Source: a virus
Strand: one strand, 5' to 3'
Length of the DNA: 31,459 nt
IMG/VR virus record: IMGVR_UViG_3300031857_000876
Coordinates: 1 to 31,459 of that record
Shown here: positions 1 through 6,450 of the stretch, one piece after another
Layout: every line of letters starts with the position of its first letter
Position numbering within the stretch: position 1 is the stretch's first letter
Translations under genes and position numbers: made by a program
Notes under the pieces: generated by a model
What the model was told of the DNA's origin: nothing
What the model saw: the letters and a program-made list of their open reading frames with translations, nothing else
Databases searched by the model: none

Positions 1-2104
1 CCGCGGAACCTGACCGGGCGGTCAAGTCAGGGTCGGTCAAGTCGGTCAAGTGCTCAAAAGGCCTAGGAGCCCCAAGAACATAAGGCTTGAGGTGGCTGTA
101 GTAGCGGCCCTGCCCCTGCGTCCGGAGTTGCAAGTAGCCTTGCCCCTCGAGCTGGGCGAGCGCCTTCTTGATTTGGTCGGTGCCGCCGTCAATGACCTGC
201 ACGATTTGGTTTGTGGACAACTCCGCGCCATGGTCTTGCATAAACTCAGATATCCGGCGCATCAGATACTCGTGAGGTGAGTAGCCAGTCTGACCACCCA
301 CAATGGAGATCTCAATGCGGTTGTCGGGTTGCGAAATGAGGTCAACGTGCCCGACATAAGATGCCTCTTGACTGATGCCGCGGACGAAACCGGGCCTGTC
401 TTTGGTGACTTTCAAGTTGAGCTTGCCGTTGCTGCCACGACCGAAAGGCATCGAGACATCGACAGAAATAGCGACACCGTCAATGTCTGCACGTTTGGCT
501 TGGGCGCCGATAGCGTAGTTGCCGCGGCTGTCCTTGCTCTTGGTGACATGGTCAATGGTCAAAATCGCGGCACCCCACAAGCGCAGCGGTCGCAAGACGA
601 CCTGACTGAATTGGGTGGCATCTTTGTTCTTTTCTAGGTCTAGACCGAGCAGGTTCATGGCGGCGTTGACACCGTCCACAACAATGAGAGCGGGCTGGAA
701 ATCGCGAATCGAGGACAAAAGGGCCTGTTGCCCAACTGCGTCATAGGGCCCGTCAGGGTTGGCGTACTTGAAGCGCTCAAAGTGTTCCTTGAGGACACCG
801 AGTGCCTTCAGACGTCCGCGAATACCGCGCTTGGAATCCTCGAAGTCTATGTAGAAGACCTTCTGACCCTGCACAAGCTGTTGACGCACCGCTTCCAGTG
901 CTACCCAAGTCTTACCAGATTCACTCTCGCCAAAAATAGCATTGACCTTGCCGGCATACAGTAGGCACTGTCCGTCTGTCCTGTAGAGAACACTAGGAGA
1001 CACATCGGTCTCGTCGTCATCAAACTCGACTGGTCTTGGTAACCAGCTGGTGTCGGGCTCTGTCGCTGGCAGTGCCGCAAGCTCGGGCTCAGGGGCGGCC
1101 AAAAGTGCTGTGACATCGATAGGCTGCAAAGAGCTGGCAGACCCGGTGCCAAAGCCCTTCGCAGCTAGCGCCGACGCTGCCTTGTGGAAGTCGCCGGCGT
1201 GTTCTATCAGGGTGTAAGCGGCGAACTTGCTGTAGCCACGCTCAGCCTCAAAGATAGTGCTGGTGCTAAAGACAAACAGCAAGTCGCTGCCCTCGTAGTT
1301 GGTGGTAGCAGAGATGCCCTCAGTCTTGCCCGGGCGGCGCCATGCGGTCGCCTGTCCCTTGGTGAAGACCTTGGACCACCCGAGAGGCAGCAAAAGCTCG
1401 TCCCACGACGTCTTTGAGTTGTAATCGTCGCCCGGTAGGGTCGAGTTTGCGTCCCGGTGCCTCTCCGTGACCTCAGAAGCTACCACCGAGGCCTTTGGAA
1501 GTTGGTCGAAATATCTAAATAAGGAGTGAAGGCTTTCGCGCTCGTCTAAAGTCAGAAGTGGTATTGTCTCTATCGAGCCCGAAATCAAAGACCAAGAGCC
1601 ACCTGACGGGTGGCAGGTGCCGCCTGACGGGGCGACAACGACGAAGCCACCTTCTCCACGGGTCTCGGCAAGCACATCAACACCGTCGTGTGCGCCGGGG
1701 CGTCTTGCCAGTTTGGTGTTGCCGGGCACTTCGCCGTCTAGCCGGTAGAGCCAGTGCAAACCGCCGCTTGGTGTCATTTCGCAATAGCCGCTGGTGAGTC
1801 TGTCCCAAAGCTCAGAAAGTCCAGCTTCGCCGGCCATTTCTTTCAGCTGGGTGTGCATTCCGTCGGCGACAGCGCGACCTTCCAGCTCTAGCATCTCGAG
1901 ATTTCCGGAGATCTGACCTGTTATGAGTCCGACGCCGCGAGCGCTCTTGAACCAGTCTTGCAGTTCTGCTGCTGTTGGCATCTTGTGCTGGTACTCTTTC
2001 CAAGTGCCGATGCCGGGGCGCTTAGAGCCGTCGGCCATGACTGGCACGACAGAGCAACCAGCCGCAGCGAACCTAAGCGCTGCAGTAAAGACGTCTAGTG
2101 ACAC
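1..2104 (-). CDS. Prim-Pol / RepA-like helicase replication protein, 3' end off the window
   Basis: Bifunctional replication protein: an N-terminal primase-polymerase (Prim-Pol) domain followed by a RecA-fold helicase/ATPase. At least 701 codons are present and the frame is still open at base 2. Seen: residues 1-130 resemble the Prim-Pol fold, with an acidic E73-x-E75 pair where many relatives have DxD, and a GGLHWLYR segment with H117. Walker A GESESGKT lies at 392-399 and Walker B LIVVD ends at D477, followed by an IDHVTKSKDSRG segment typical of RepA-like ATPases. The C-terminus has a short LTDLTDPDLT-type run. I chose GTG at 2104 because it follows GGGGGAAAA and starts a typical Prim-Pol N-terminus. 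An in-frame GTG at 2128 is the alternative. The gene should act at the phage origin to prime and unwind DNA. The domain assignment is strong; the exact start is less sure. Confidence 0.9.
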   Translation of the reverse strand, partial: MSLDVFTAALRFAAAGCSVVPVMADGSKRPGIGTWKEYQHKMPTAAELQDWFKSARGVGLITGQISGNLEMLELEGRAVADGMHTQLKEMAGEAGLSELWDRLTSGYCEMTPSGGLHWLYRLDGEVPGNTKLARRPGAHDGVDVLAETRGEGGFVVVAPSGGTCHPSGGSWSLISGSIETIPLLTLDERESLHSLFRYFDQLPKASVVASEVTERHRDANSTLPGDDYNSKTSWDELLLPLGWSKVFTKGQATAWRRPGKTEGISATTNYEGSDLLFVFSTSTIFEAERGYSKFAAYTLIEHAGDFHKAASALAAKGFGTGSASSLQPIDVTALLAAPEPELAALPATEPDTSWLPRPVEFDDDETDVSPSVLYRTDGQCLLYAGKVNAIFGESESGKTWVALEAVRQQLVQGQKVFYIDFEDSKRGIRGRLKALGVLKEHFERFKYANPDGPYDAVGQQALLSSIRDFQPALIVVDGVNAAMNLLGLDLEKNKDATQFSQVVLRPLRLWGAAILTIDHVTKSKDSRGNYAIGAQAKRADIDGVAISVDVSMPFGRGSNGKLNLKVTKDRPGFVRGISQEASYVGHVDLISQPDNRIEISIVGGQTGYSPHEYLMRRISEFMQDHGAELSTNQIVQVIDGGTDQIKKALAQLEGQGYLQLRTQGQGRYYSHLKPYVLGAPRPFEHLTDLTDPDLTARSGSA

Positions 2105-2130
2105 TTTTCCCCCGTTCTTGAAACTCACGT

Positions 2131-2191
2131 GCGGTGCAGGGCCTCGAACCCACTGCGTCCCGGCGGCTTCCCCTTCCGCTGTACGCACCGC
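2131..2191 (-). other. Structured, tRNA-like leader ahead of the Prim-Pol gene
   Basis: The 125-base gap between the Prim-Pol start and the upstream stop contains, on the minus strand, a perfect 7-bp inverted repeat (GCGGTGC / GCACCGC at 2185-2191 and 2131-2137). It encloses a small GCGG/CCGC hairpin and a GGGTTCGAGGCCC segment that resembles a tRNA T-arm. The enclosed length is too short for a D-arm, and the loop lacks the usual U33. It is therefore not a functional standard tRNA. It may be a structured leader, a decayed tRNA, or chance in GC-rich sequence. Confidence 0.25.
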
Positions 2192-2229
2192 GCCTTCCCT
2201 AGTTGGTGGAAGGTTACCCCCTAGGAAAT

Positions 2230-2676
2230 CTAGAGAGGCTTAGCTCCAAGTTGAGCTAACAGAGCTGCCACTTCCGGCGGCACGTCTGTGCCTGCGATTT
2301 TGGTGGCTGCTGGTTCCCCGGACGCGCCCTTGTAAGCCTTGGCCTTCGCCACGGCGGCCGCGTCGGTTGAAGCGTCGGCGAGCACCCAAGGGGCTGTCTT
2401 GCCGGGCTTTGCGACTCCCTGCTGAATCCGACAGAGCACTTTTTGCCCAATGAGATTCTTCAGAGCGTTTCGGATTGCGATGTTGAAGAACAGCACGTCG
2501 GAATGCTGCTCATTCGTATCTAAGTTGACCACGTCGCAAGAAATGGCATCAGCTTTACCATTGACGGTGTCGATGTCCTTGCGGTAGTCGAGCGGTGTGA
2601 TGATAAGGAGCTGACCAGCGAGATCTGCTGCCTTGGGACCTGCTGACGCCGTTAGCGGCGCTGCGAAGTCACTCAT
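2230..2676 (-). CDS. Putative phage ssDNA-binding-like protein (148 aa)
   Basis: A protein of this shape is common beside Prim-Pol and exonuclease genes in actinobacterial phages and is usually annotated as hypothetical. Seen: residues 15-95 contain alternating hydrophobic strands (LLIITPLDYRKDI, ISCDVVNLD, SDVLFFNIAIRNAL, IGQKVLCRIQQG) that suggest an OB-like beta barrel. This is followed by an Ala/Lys-rich flexible tail. That layout (barrel plus tail) fits a single-stranded DNA-binding protein, but the OB fold is an inference from pattern only. The ATG has AGGGGAAACAA in front of it. The gene overlaps the end of the upstream 36-codon frame by 8 bases, suggesting translational coupling. It precedes the Prim-Pol gene in the same direction. 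Confidence 0.6.
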   Translation of the reverse strand: MSDFAAPLTASAGPKAADLAGQLLIITPLDYRKDIDTVNGKADAISCDVVNLDTNEQHSDVLFFNIAIRNALKNLIGQKVLCRIQQGVAKPGKTAPWVLADASTDAAAVAKAKAYKGASGEPAATKIAGTDVPPEVAALLAQLGAKPL

Positions 2677-2779
2677 TTGTTTCCCCTGCTTTCTTGTTGG
2701 TGTTGGTGTTGGTGTTGGGTCCTTCAGATTCGGCTATCATCTTGACGATGTCGTTGATGGTTGGCTCAACCGGTTTCAC
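2669..2779 (-). CDS. Small overlapping ORF (36 aa) or +1 frameshift tail of the exonuclease
   Basis: A GTG at 2779 lies 14 bases before the end of the exonuclease stop codon, in the +1 frame relative to that gene. It has GAAGG 8 bases upstream. The product begins VKPVEPTINDIVKMIAES and continues through an Asn-Thr repeat (NTNTNTN, encoded by a tandem GTTGGT run on the plus strand at 2696-2718) to KKAGETNE. Its stop overlaps the next ATG by 8 bases. The tight overlap on both sides is what a real coupled gene would show. It could instead be a C-terminal extension made by ribosomal frameshifting. No function can be assigned. Confidence 0.45.
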   Translation of the reverse strand: MKPVEPTINDIVKMIAESEGPNTNTNTNKKAGETNE

Positions 2780-3500
2780 CGGGGCAACCTTCGTCGAGAG
2801 CTTTACTGAAAGGTTTGAAGTATGGACACCAAGAACAAAGACGCGAGGTCTTAGCAGGTATCTGACTCCAAAGCTGCGGGTTAGCTTCGACATCAGCCGT
2901 GGCCAAAAGGCTTGTGATGGTGTCGAGCCGTGTGAACGCGTCGAGCGCGATTTGCGGGTCGTAGTCCCGAATGTCCAAGTGAGCGTCCGACAGCTGACCG
3001 CTTGTCGGAAGGTAAGCGAGTGCAACCTTCTTGACGTCGGCCCCCTGAGCAGCCAGTCCATAAGCGTAGAGATGGACTTGAATGACGTGCTGAGGGTCTG
3101 CTCCGTCCTTGCGGTAGGTGGCCAACTTAGACGCACCTGTCGTTTTCCAGTCGAGAACCACACCGTTTTTGACGTCATAGAGGTCCACGGTCCCGCTAAG
3201 GTTCCCGCGGATATTGACTCTCTGCTCGACGAGGTAGCCCTCTTTCTTTCCGAAAACCTCAGCAAGGTAAGCGTGAATAGCTGTTCCGACCTGCGCACTC
3301 CACGACCCGCCTTGCATTTCATTCGGCTTTTCCCAGTCGAGTAGCTTATACGCGATTCGGCGAGTGCAGGGGTGACCGATTTCAGAAGGTCCAATGGCAG
3401 TTTGGGTGGCGCGGGGTGTCCAGATTCCTGCTCGTGTGACGACGTCAAGAATCGCGTTGGCATAGGACTTCTCGTCGCTGAATAGCTGTGCGTAGGTCAT
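2766..3500 (-). CDS. Cas4/RecB-like PD-(D/E)XK exonuclease with Fe-S cysteines
   Basis: Phage recombination/repair exonuclease of the RecB/Cas4-like PD-(D/E)XK superfamily (244 aa). Seen: H76; the core GTVDLYD (D106) and VLDWKT (D117, K119); and the Q141-x3-Y145 helix motif. Four cysteines are placed as in Fe-S nucleases: C45 near the N-terminus, then C222-x2-C225 and C239 at the C-terminus. Known for the family: Mg-dependent cleavage of DNA ends, with the 4Fe-4S cluster tying N- and C-termini together. Its job here would be end resection for recombination or replication. The ATG overlaps the upstream 30-codon gene (ATGA) and has GAGGA 9 bases before it. The neighbouring 108-aa gene looks like its usual small partner. 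Confidence 0.88.
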   Translation of the reverse strand: MTYAQLFSDEKSYANAILDVVTRAGIWTPRATQTAIGPSEIGHPCTRRIAYKLLDWEKPNEMQGGSWSAQVGTAIHAYLAEVFGKKEGYLVEQRVNIRGNLSGTVDLYDVKNGVVLDWKTTGASKLATYRKDGADPQHVIQVHLYAYGLAAQGADVKKVALAYLPTSGQLSDAHLDIRDYDPQIALDAFTRLDTITSLLATADVEANPQLWSQIPAKTSRLCSWCPYFKPFSKALDEGCPGETG

Positions 3501-3589
3501 TCGTCATCGTCCTCATAAATCTCCTCGTCAGGAATTGGGCCGGGGCGTCCCCAGTCAGGCCTTGGCACTATCGGGTCAAGAATTGACAT
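3497..3589 (-). CDS. Acidic 30-residue micro-protein
   Basis: A 30-codon frame runs from ATG at 3589 to a TGA that overlaps the exonuclease ATG (ATGA). Its start overlaps the last 14 bases of the upstream gene. The product is Pro-rich in the middle (IVPRPDWGRPGPIPDEE) and ends in an acidic tail (EDDDE). The overlaps on both sides and the absence of any other gene in this gap support translation. The upstream ribosome site is weak, so coupling to the 108-aa gene is likely. Function unknown. The acidic tail could mimic nucleic acid or bind the nuclease, but nothing in the sequence shows it. Confidence 0.6.
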   Translation of the reverse strand: MSILDPIVPRPDWGRPGPIPDEEIYEDDDE

Positions 3590-3902
3590 CGGGCTCTGCT
3601 AGCGTAAATCTGCGAGACTCGGACTCCCGAGACAAGAAAGCGTAAATCTTTGGGTCGAGAATCTCTTTGGCCTTGGCCACGTCAAGTCTGAAAGACTTCA
3701 CCTTGGTCCAGCGAACAGCGACTCGGCCGTTGAGCAGTCCGATCTCGTTGTCGCCCATAGACTCTTGAATGCGGCCCTTGACCTGCTCGAGCTGCTCCTC
3801 GATGGCTTTCGCCTCGCCTTGCAGCTTGCGGTAGAGCTCTATCCAAGCCGCCACGTCTAATGGCAGCTCGACTTTCGGTTTGTCAGCGTCGAATGCGCTC
3901 AT
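3576..3902 (-). CDS. Small exonuclease-associated protein (108 aa)
   Basis: I recognise the type rather than a named function. Seen: a helical region (AAWIELYRKLQGEAKAIEEQLEQVKGRIQ, about residues 16-45, with a coiled-coil pattern) is followed by GDNEIGLLNGRVAVRWTKV and a basic end SRESESRRFTLAEP. This resembles the C-terminal part that follows the nuclease core in some YqaJ-type phage exonucleases, here encoded as a separate gene. The ATG at 3902 is preceded by AGGGGGAACG, which decides the start over the longer in-frame option. A role as accessory subunit of the nuclease encoded two genes downstream is inferred from position and similarity of layout. Confidence 0.7.
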   Translation of the reverse strand: MSAFDADKPKVELPLDVAAWIELYRKLQGEAKAIEEQLEQVKGRIQESMGDNEIGLLNGRVAVRWTKVKSFRLDVAKAKEILDPKIYAFLSRESESRRFTLAEPDVNS

Positions 3903-3910
3903 CGTTCCCC

Positions 3911-4318
3911 CTAATACCACTTGTGTTTTTGCCAGTGTTTCCAAGCGCCGCAAGGTCCGGAGCTGCCGTATTTGCGACCAATGTAGGCCAGCGCAGCGAC
4001 GACTTGCGGGACTCCGTGCTTGGAGTGGCGCATTCCGAGGTTGCGGTAGGTTGGCTCAAGGAGCTGTCCGATGCCACGGGCAGTACTGGACGGGTTCTTG
4101 GCCTTGGAGTTCCAGTTGCTTTCCTTCTGCATTAGCTTCTCGAAGCACCGAAACTGTTCGGGTGTAAGTAACTCCTTGGCTATAAGCTTTGGACTCACTT
4201 GTGAGAGCGGTGGCCTCGGTTTGAAGCTCACCGGTACTGCCGGTTGCGGTGCTAGTGCAAGTGCAACCGTCGCGGCAACAATGGCTGCCACTAAAGGTGT
4301 CGCTATCTTTGAGCGCAT
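3911..4318 (-). CDS. Secreted lytic transglycosylase-like protein (135 aa)
   Basis: Seen: a signal sequence (basic MRSK, then a hydrophobic stretch to about residue 23, Ala/Pro-rich after it) followed by a small SLT/lysozyme-like domain. The domain has E66 in QKESNWN as probable catalytic acid and a GIGQLLEPTY motif at 82-91. C58 and C123 could form a disulfide, and the end is aromatic (AWKHWQKHKWY). The family cleaves peptidoglycan glycan strands outside the membrane. The ATG has GAGAGGAG 6-7 bases upstream. It sits in the replication region, far from the lysis cassette, so it is unlikely to be the main endolysin. Wall remodelling or superinfection effects are guesses. Confidence 0.75.
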   Translation of the reverse strand: MRSKIATPLVAAIVAATVALALAPQPAVPVSFKPRPPLSQVSPKLIAKELLTPEQFRCFEKLMQKESNWNSKAKNPSSTARGIGQLLEPTYRNLGMRHSKHGVPQVVAALAYIGRKYGSSGPCGAWKHWQKHKWY

Positions 4319-4338
4319 AAACGCTCCTCTCGCGCAGA

Positions 4339-4734
4339 TCAGTCGAACTTTGGTTTGTCATAACCTGCGGCTTTCAATAGGTCTAGTAGGATATGCAGTG
4401 GCACGATAGCGGGCCAGTCTGCTATGTGGGCTTCCCCTTGACCGTCCAAGCGAAGTATCGCCACTGGCAAAACCCCTTCTTGATACCGGTCTCTTAGTTG
4501 CTTCATGGCCATCGCGACATTGATGCCGCGGCGAGCCTTCACCTCGATGTCAACCCCTATTACCCCAGTGACATCGGTGCCGGAACGACCACTACCCGCT
4601 GGCTGCGCATAGGGCCACCCGTTGTTTCTAAAATATTCAGCGACGATTCGCTGGCTTTGGTACCCCCGTTGAACGCGGGAACTAGTCACCAAGGACTCCA
4701 AACCGTCAGCTGGAAAAAGTTGTGCAATAGCCAT
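4339..4734 (-). CDS. Resolvase-like PD-(D/E)XK nuclease (131 aa)
   Basis: Seen: a helical N-terminus (SSRVQRGYQSQRIVAEYFRN), then GRSGTDVTG and VDIEVKARRG, matching the D...ExK core of archaeal-type Holliday junction resolvases and related small nucleases. The remainder (AMKQLRDRYQEG, VLPVAILRLDG) fits the following helix and strand. Expected role: cutting branched DNA during replication or packaging. The family match rests on the motif order only, so a different small endonuclease of the same fold is possible. The ribosome site is weak (AGG about 11 bases before ATG). The gene ends 20 bases before the transglycosylase-like gene in the same transcript. Confidence 0.65.
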   Translation of the reverse strand: MAIAQLFPADGLESLVTSSRVQRGYQSQRIVAEYFRNNGWPYAQPAGSGRSGTDVTGVIGVDIEVKARRGINVAMAMKQLRDRYQEGVLPVAILRLDGQGEAHIADWPAIVPLHILLDLLKAAGYDKPKFD

Positions 4735-4746
4735 AGTCGGTTGCGC

Positions 4747-5016
4747 CTAGGCTGATTTCTTTGCGGCATTTCGGGACCTGTTCTCGTATTCGAGGTCCGC
4801 TTCTGAACCGACGTGGTAGTAGCCTACCGTCGTGTCTTTGTCGTTTCGCACCATGAGTGCCACGACTCCTGCCGGCAGCTGGATTCTGTACCAGCTTCCG
4901 AAGCGGTCAACGGCAAGACTCTGAATGTGGTCTGCTCGTTTATCAACCTGCTTCTCCAATAGTGAAGTGAAGAGGTTATTGGTTTCTGAGCGCTTGGCTC
5001 GTTTCCATTCGTACAT
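4747..5016 (-). CDS. Hypothetical protein (89 aa)
   Basis: Not recognised. The product starts MYEWKRAKRSETNNLF, is basic at the N-terminus, and has a strand-rich middle (GSWYRIQLPAGVVALMVRND) and a basic end (RNAAKKSA). The start at 5016 is chosen because GGGGGAAGGAAACTC stands directly before it. The longer in-frame start has no such signal. It lies between the PurB gene and the resolvase-like gene in the same direction. The charge pattern would allow nucleic-acid binding, but nothing specific supports it. Confidence 0.65.
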   Translation of the reverse strand: MYEWKRAKRSETNNLFTSLLEKQVDKRADHIQSLAVDRFGSWYRIQLPAGVVALMVRNDKDTTVGYYHVGSEADLEYENRSRNAAKKSA

Positions 5017-5067
5017 GAGTTTCCTTCCCCCGTTGGTGGCCACTAGTGTAGCACAGATTTCTGACAA

Positions 5068-6306
5068 CTACAGTTCCGACACGCCGGCCATCGTGCGTGC
5101 CTCTAGTAAAGCGAGTTTGAGCAGAGCGAGTTGGTCCCACACGTGCTCGGTGCCAGCTGGTGCACAAGTCTCACGCTGTCCTGACTTCGCGCTCTCATAA
5201 GCCTCTTTGCGAGTAGCGCCCTCGCGAATGTACTTGTTGAGCATCGTCGCCGAGCCCTGTGTGGTGGTGTTGTAGCGCATCTGCGCCACGTTCACCTGCA
5301 AGTTGCGAATGAGATCAGTCGTGCAAAGCAACACGTGCTCGGTGATAGCACACAGATCTGGTAGAGCAACGCGCTCGACAGATGAGTGGCTGATGTCGCG
5401 CTCGTGCCACAAGGCGATGCCCTCAGTTATGGGCATGACGTACGAGCGAGCAAGCCGCGCCAGTCCCGCGATTTTCTCTGAGGTAATCGGGTTCGCCTTG
5501 TGGGGCATAGATGACGAGCCTTGTTGCCCGGGAGCCTTCCCTTCAAACAGCTCCCTGACTTCATGACGCTGGCCGTGACGGATTTCAAGGGCGACCGCAT
5601 CACATATACTTACAAGGCTCGCCATCGCGTATGCCCAAGCGCCGAGTGAATCGCGCATCAGCACTTGGGTTGCGCTGTCGGGAGCATTGAGTTCGAGCGC
5701 CTTCGCCACGTCTAGCTCAACAGCTCGAGACACATGGGCATAGTTGCCCAGCGGCCCCGAAATATGAGCTGTCTGCACCCCCTCTGTCGTGACGATGATG
5801 CGCTCAAGCCCCCGGTTGACAGCAAAAGCAAAGTCGGCGACTCGGTAGCCCCAAGTTGTGGGCTCTGCGGCTTGACCGTGTGTCCTGCCAAGTCGAATCG
5901 TGTCGCGATATTCAAAAGCGTGGTCGATGAGAGCAACGAGTAGGTTGTAGCCCGCATTTAGCACTAGCCAGTTGGCTTGTGAGAGCAGAATCGCTTGACC
6001 GGTCTCCACAATGTCCGAGCTGGTCAAGCCGTAATGCAGCCAGCGGTGGATTTCGCGGTTGTCGGTGTTCTGACGCCATGCTTCAATGAAAGCCATAACG
6101 TCGTGCTTGAGGATTAGTTCCTCGTTGTGAACTTGCTGTGGTGTTGGCAGAACCGTGACATCAAGCGCTCGCCACAAGTCTTTCGGGACGATACCCCTTG
6201 CGCCCTGAGCTTTCATGACTTCGCATTCGACTCGGGCCCAAACGGCGTACTTGTTGGGTTCTGACCACACCGCGGCCATCTCATTTGATGTGTAGCGGTC
6301 TATCAT
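5068..6306 (-). CDS. purB: Adenylosuccinate lyase (phage-encoded)
   Basis: Catalyses fumarate release from SAICAR and from adenylosuccinate in purine synthesis. Length 412 aa, close to the roughly 430 of short bacterial PurB. Seen: N-terminus MIDRYTSNEMAAVWSE matching PurB; H68; TSSD at 95-98; RTHGQAAEPTTWG with the probable catalytic H143; SGPLGNY at 183-189; the superfamily signature GSSSMPHKANPITSEK at 263-278 with the loop serine near 264; WHERDISHSSVER at 300-312. No active-site block is missing. Position 271 is Ala where many PurB have Arg. The ATG at 6306 matches the family N-terminus and lies 6 bases after a -10 element with no ribosome site, so translation is probably leaderless. It opens the leftward early unit, divergent from the plus-strand operon. 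It acts in the cytoplasm as a homotetramer, as known for the family. Confidence 0.97.
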   Translation of the reverse strand: MIDRYTSNEMAAVWSEPNKYAVWARVECEVMKAQGARGIVPKDLWRALDVTVLPTPQQVHNEELILKHDVMAFIEAWRQNTDNREIHRWLHYGLTSSDIVETGQAILLSQANWLVLNAGYNLLVALIDHAFEYRDTIRLGRTHGQAAEPTTWGYRVADFAFAVNRGLERIIVTTEGVQTAHISGPLGNYAHVSRAVELDVAKALELNAPDSATQVLMRDSLGAWAYAMASLVSICDAVALEIRHGQRHEVRELFEGKAPGQQGSSSMPHKANPITSEKIAGLARLARSYVMPITEGIALWHERDISHSSVERVALPDLCAITEHVLLCTTDLIRNLQVNVAQMRYNTTTQGSATMLNKYIREGATRKEAYESAKSGQRETCAPAGTEHVWDQLALLKLALLEARTMAGVSEL

Positions 6307-6312
6307 GAGCGA

Positions 6313-6341
6313 AGTGTAACACACACTGACTATACAGCCAA
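6313..6341 (-). promoter_or_regulatory. Putative promoter for purB, leaderless
   Basis: Reading leftward: TTGGCT (6341-6336), a 17-base spacer, then TGT-TACACT with -10 TACACT at 6318-6313 preceded by an extended TG. The purB ATG follows after six bases, so transcription would begin at or next to its A. No Shine-Dalgarno sequence is present. Leaderless mRNAs are common in Actinobacteria. The elements match consensus 4 of 6 each. Confidence 0.6.
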
Positions 6342-6380
6342 GCGAAGGGTCAAGCCACCGGCGTGTCGTGTTGTGCTGTA

Positions 6381-6409
6381 TTGACACCGTAAATACGGTG
6401 TGGTTTAAT
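6381..6409 (+). promoter_or_regulatory. Promoter 1 of the plus-strand operon
   Basis: TTGACA at 6381-6386, a 17-base spacer and TTTAAT at 6404-6409 form a near-consensus sigma-70-type promoter. The predicted start of transcription, 7 bases after the -10, falls on the A of an ATG at 6416. An 18-bp palindrome fills the -35/spacer region. The same arrangement is repeated at 7126-7154. Confidence 0.85.
6384..6401. promoter_or_regulatory. Palindromic operator, copy 1
   Basis: ACACCGTAAATACGGTGT: perfect 8-bp arms around a central AA, lying inside promoter 1 from within the -35 hexamer through most of the spacer. A protein bound here would block RNA polymerase. The identical 18 bases recur in promoter 2. 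A likely binder is the ribbon-helix-helix protein at the end of the operon (inference). Confidence 0.8.
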
Positions 6410-6415
6410 TTCTGT

Positions 6416-6448
6416 ATGGACGGGGACGGACCCCGGACGGGAAGGTAA
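6416..6448 (+). CDS. Leaderless 10-residue leader peptide, copy 1
   Basis: ATG at the predicted +1, reading MDGDGPRTGR and stopping two bases before the ATG of the next gene. The GGGAAGG ribosome site of that gene lies inside the last codons. The frame is conserved in copy 2 (7161-7193) with one amino-acid change (P to L). It could be a regulatory upstream frame. It could also be only a by-product of the conserved hairpin and ribosome site. Confidence 0.45.
   Translation: MDGDGPRTGR
6421..6435 (+). promoter_or_regulatory. Leader RNA hairpin, copy 1
   Basis: CGGGG-ACGGA-CCCCG: 5-bp stem, 5-base loop, a few bases from the predicted 5' end of the transcript. In copy 2 the stem is CGGAG/CTCCG. 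The two differences between the 33-base leaders are exactly partner bases (G-C becomes A-U), which supports a selected RNA structure. Confidence 0.6.
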
Positions 6449-6450
6449 AA

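Noticed and set aside
2783-3463. Long minus-strand frame covering most of the exonuclease in another frame
   Set aside because: Its first 220 residues are a shadow of the exonuclease with no family pattern. Only the last 36 codons are kept as a possible gene.
6331-6362. TTGACC with TATAGT as purB promoter
   Set aside because: The spacing is 13 bases, too short. TTGGCT-17-TACACT fits better and gives the leaderless start.
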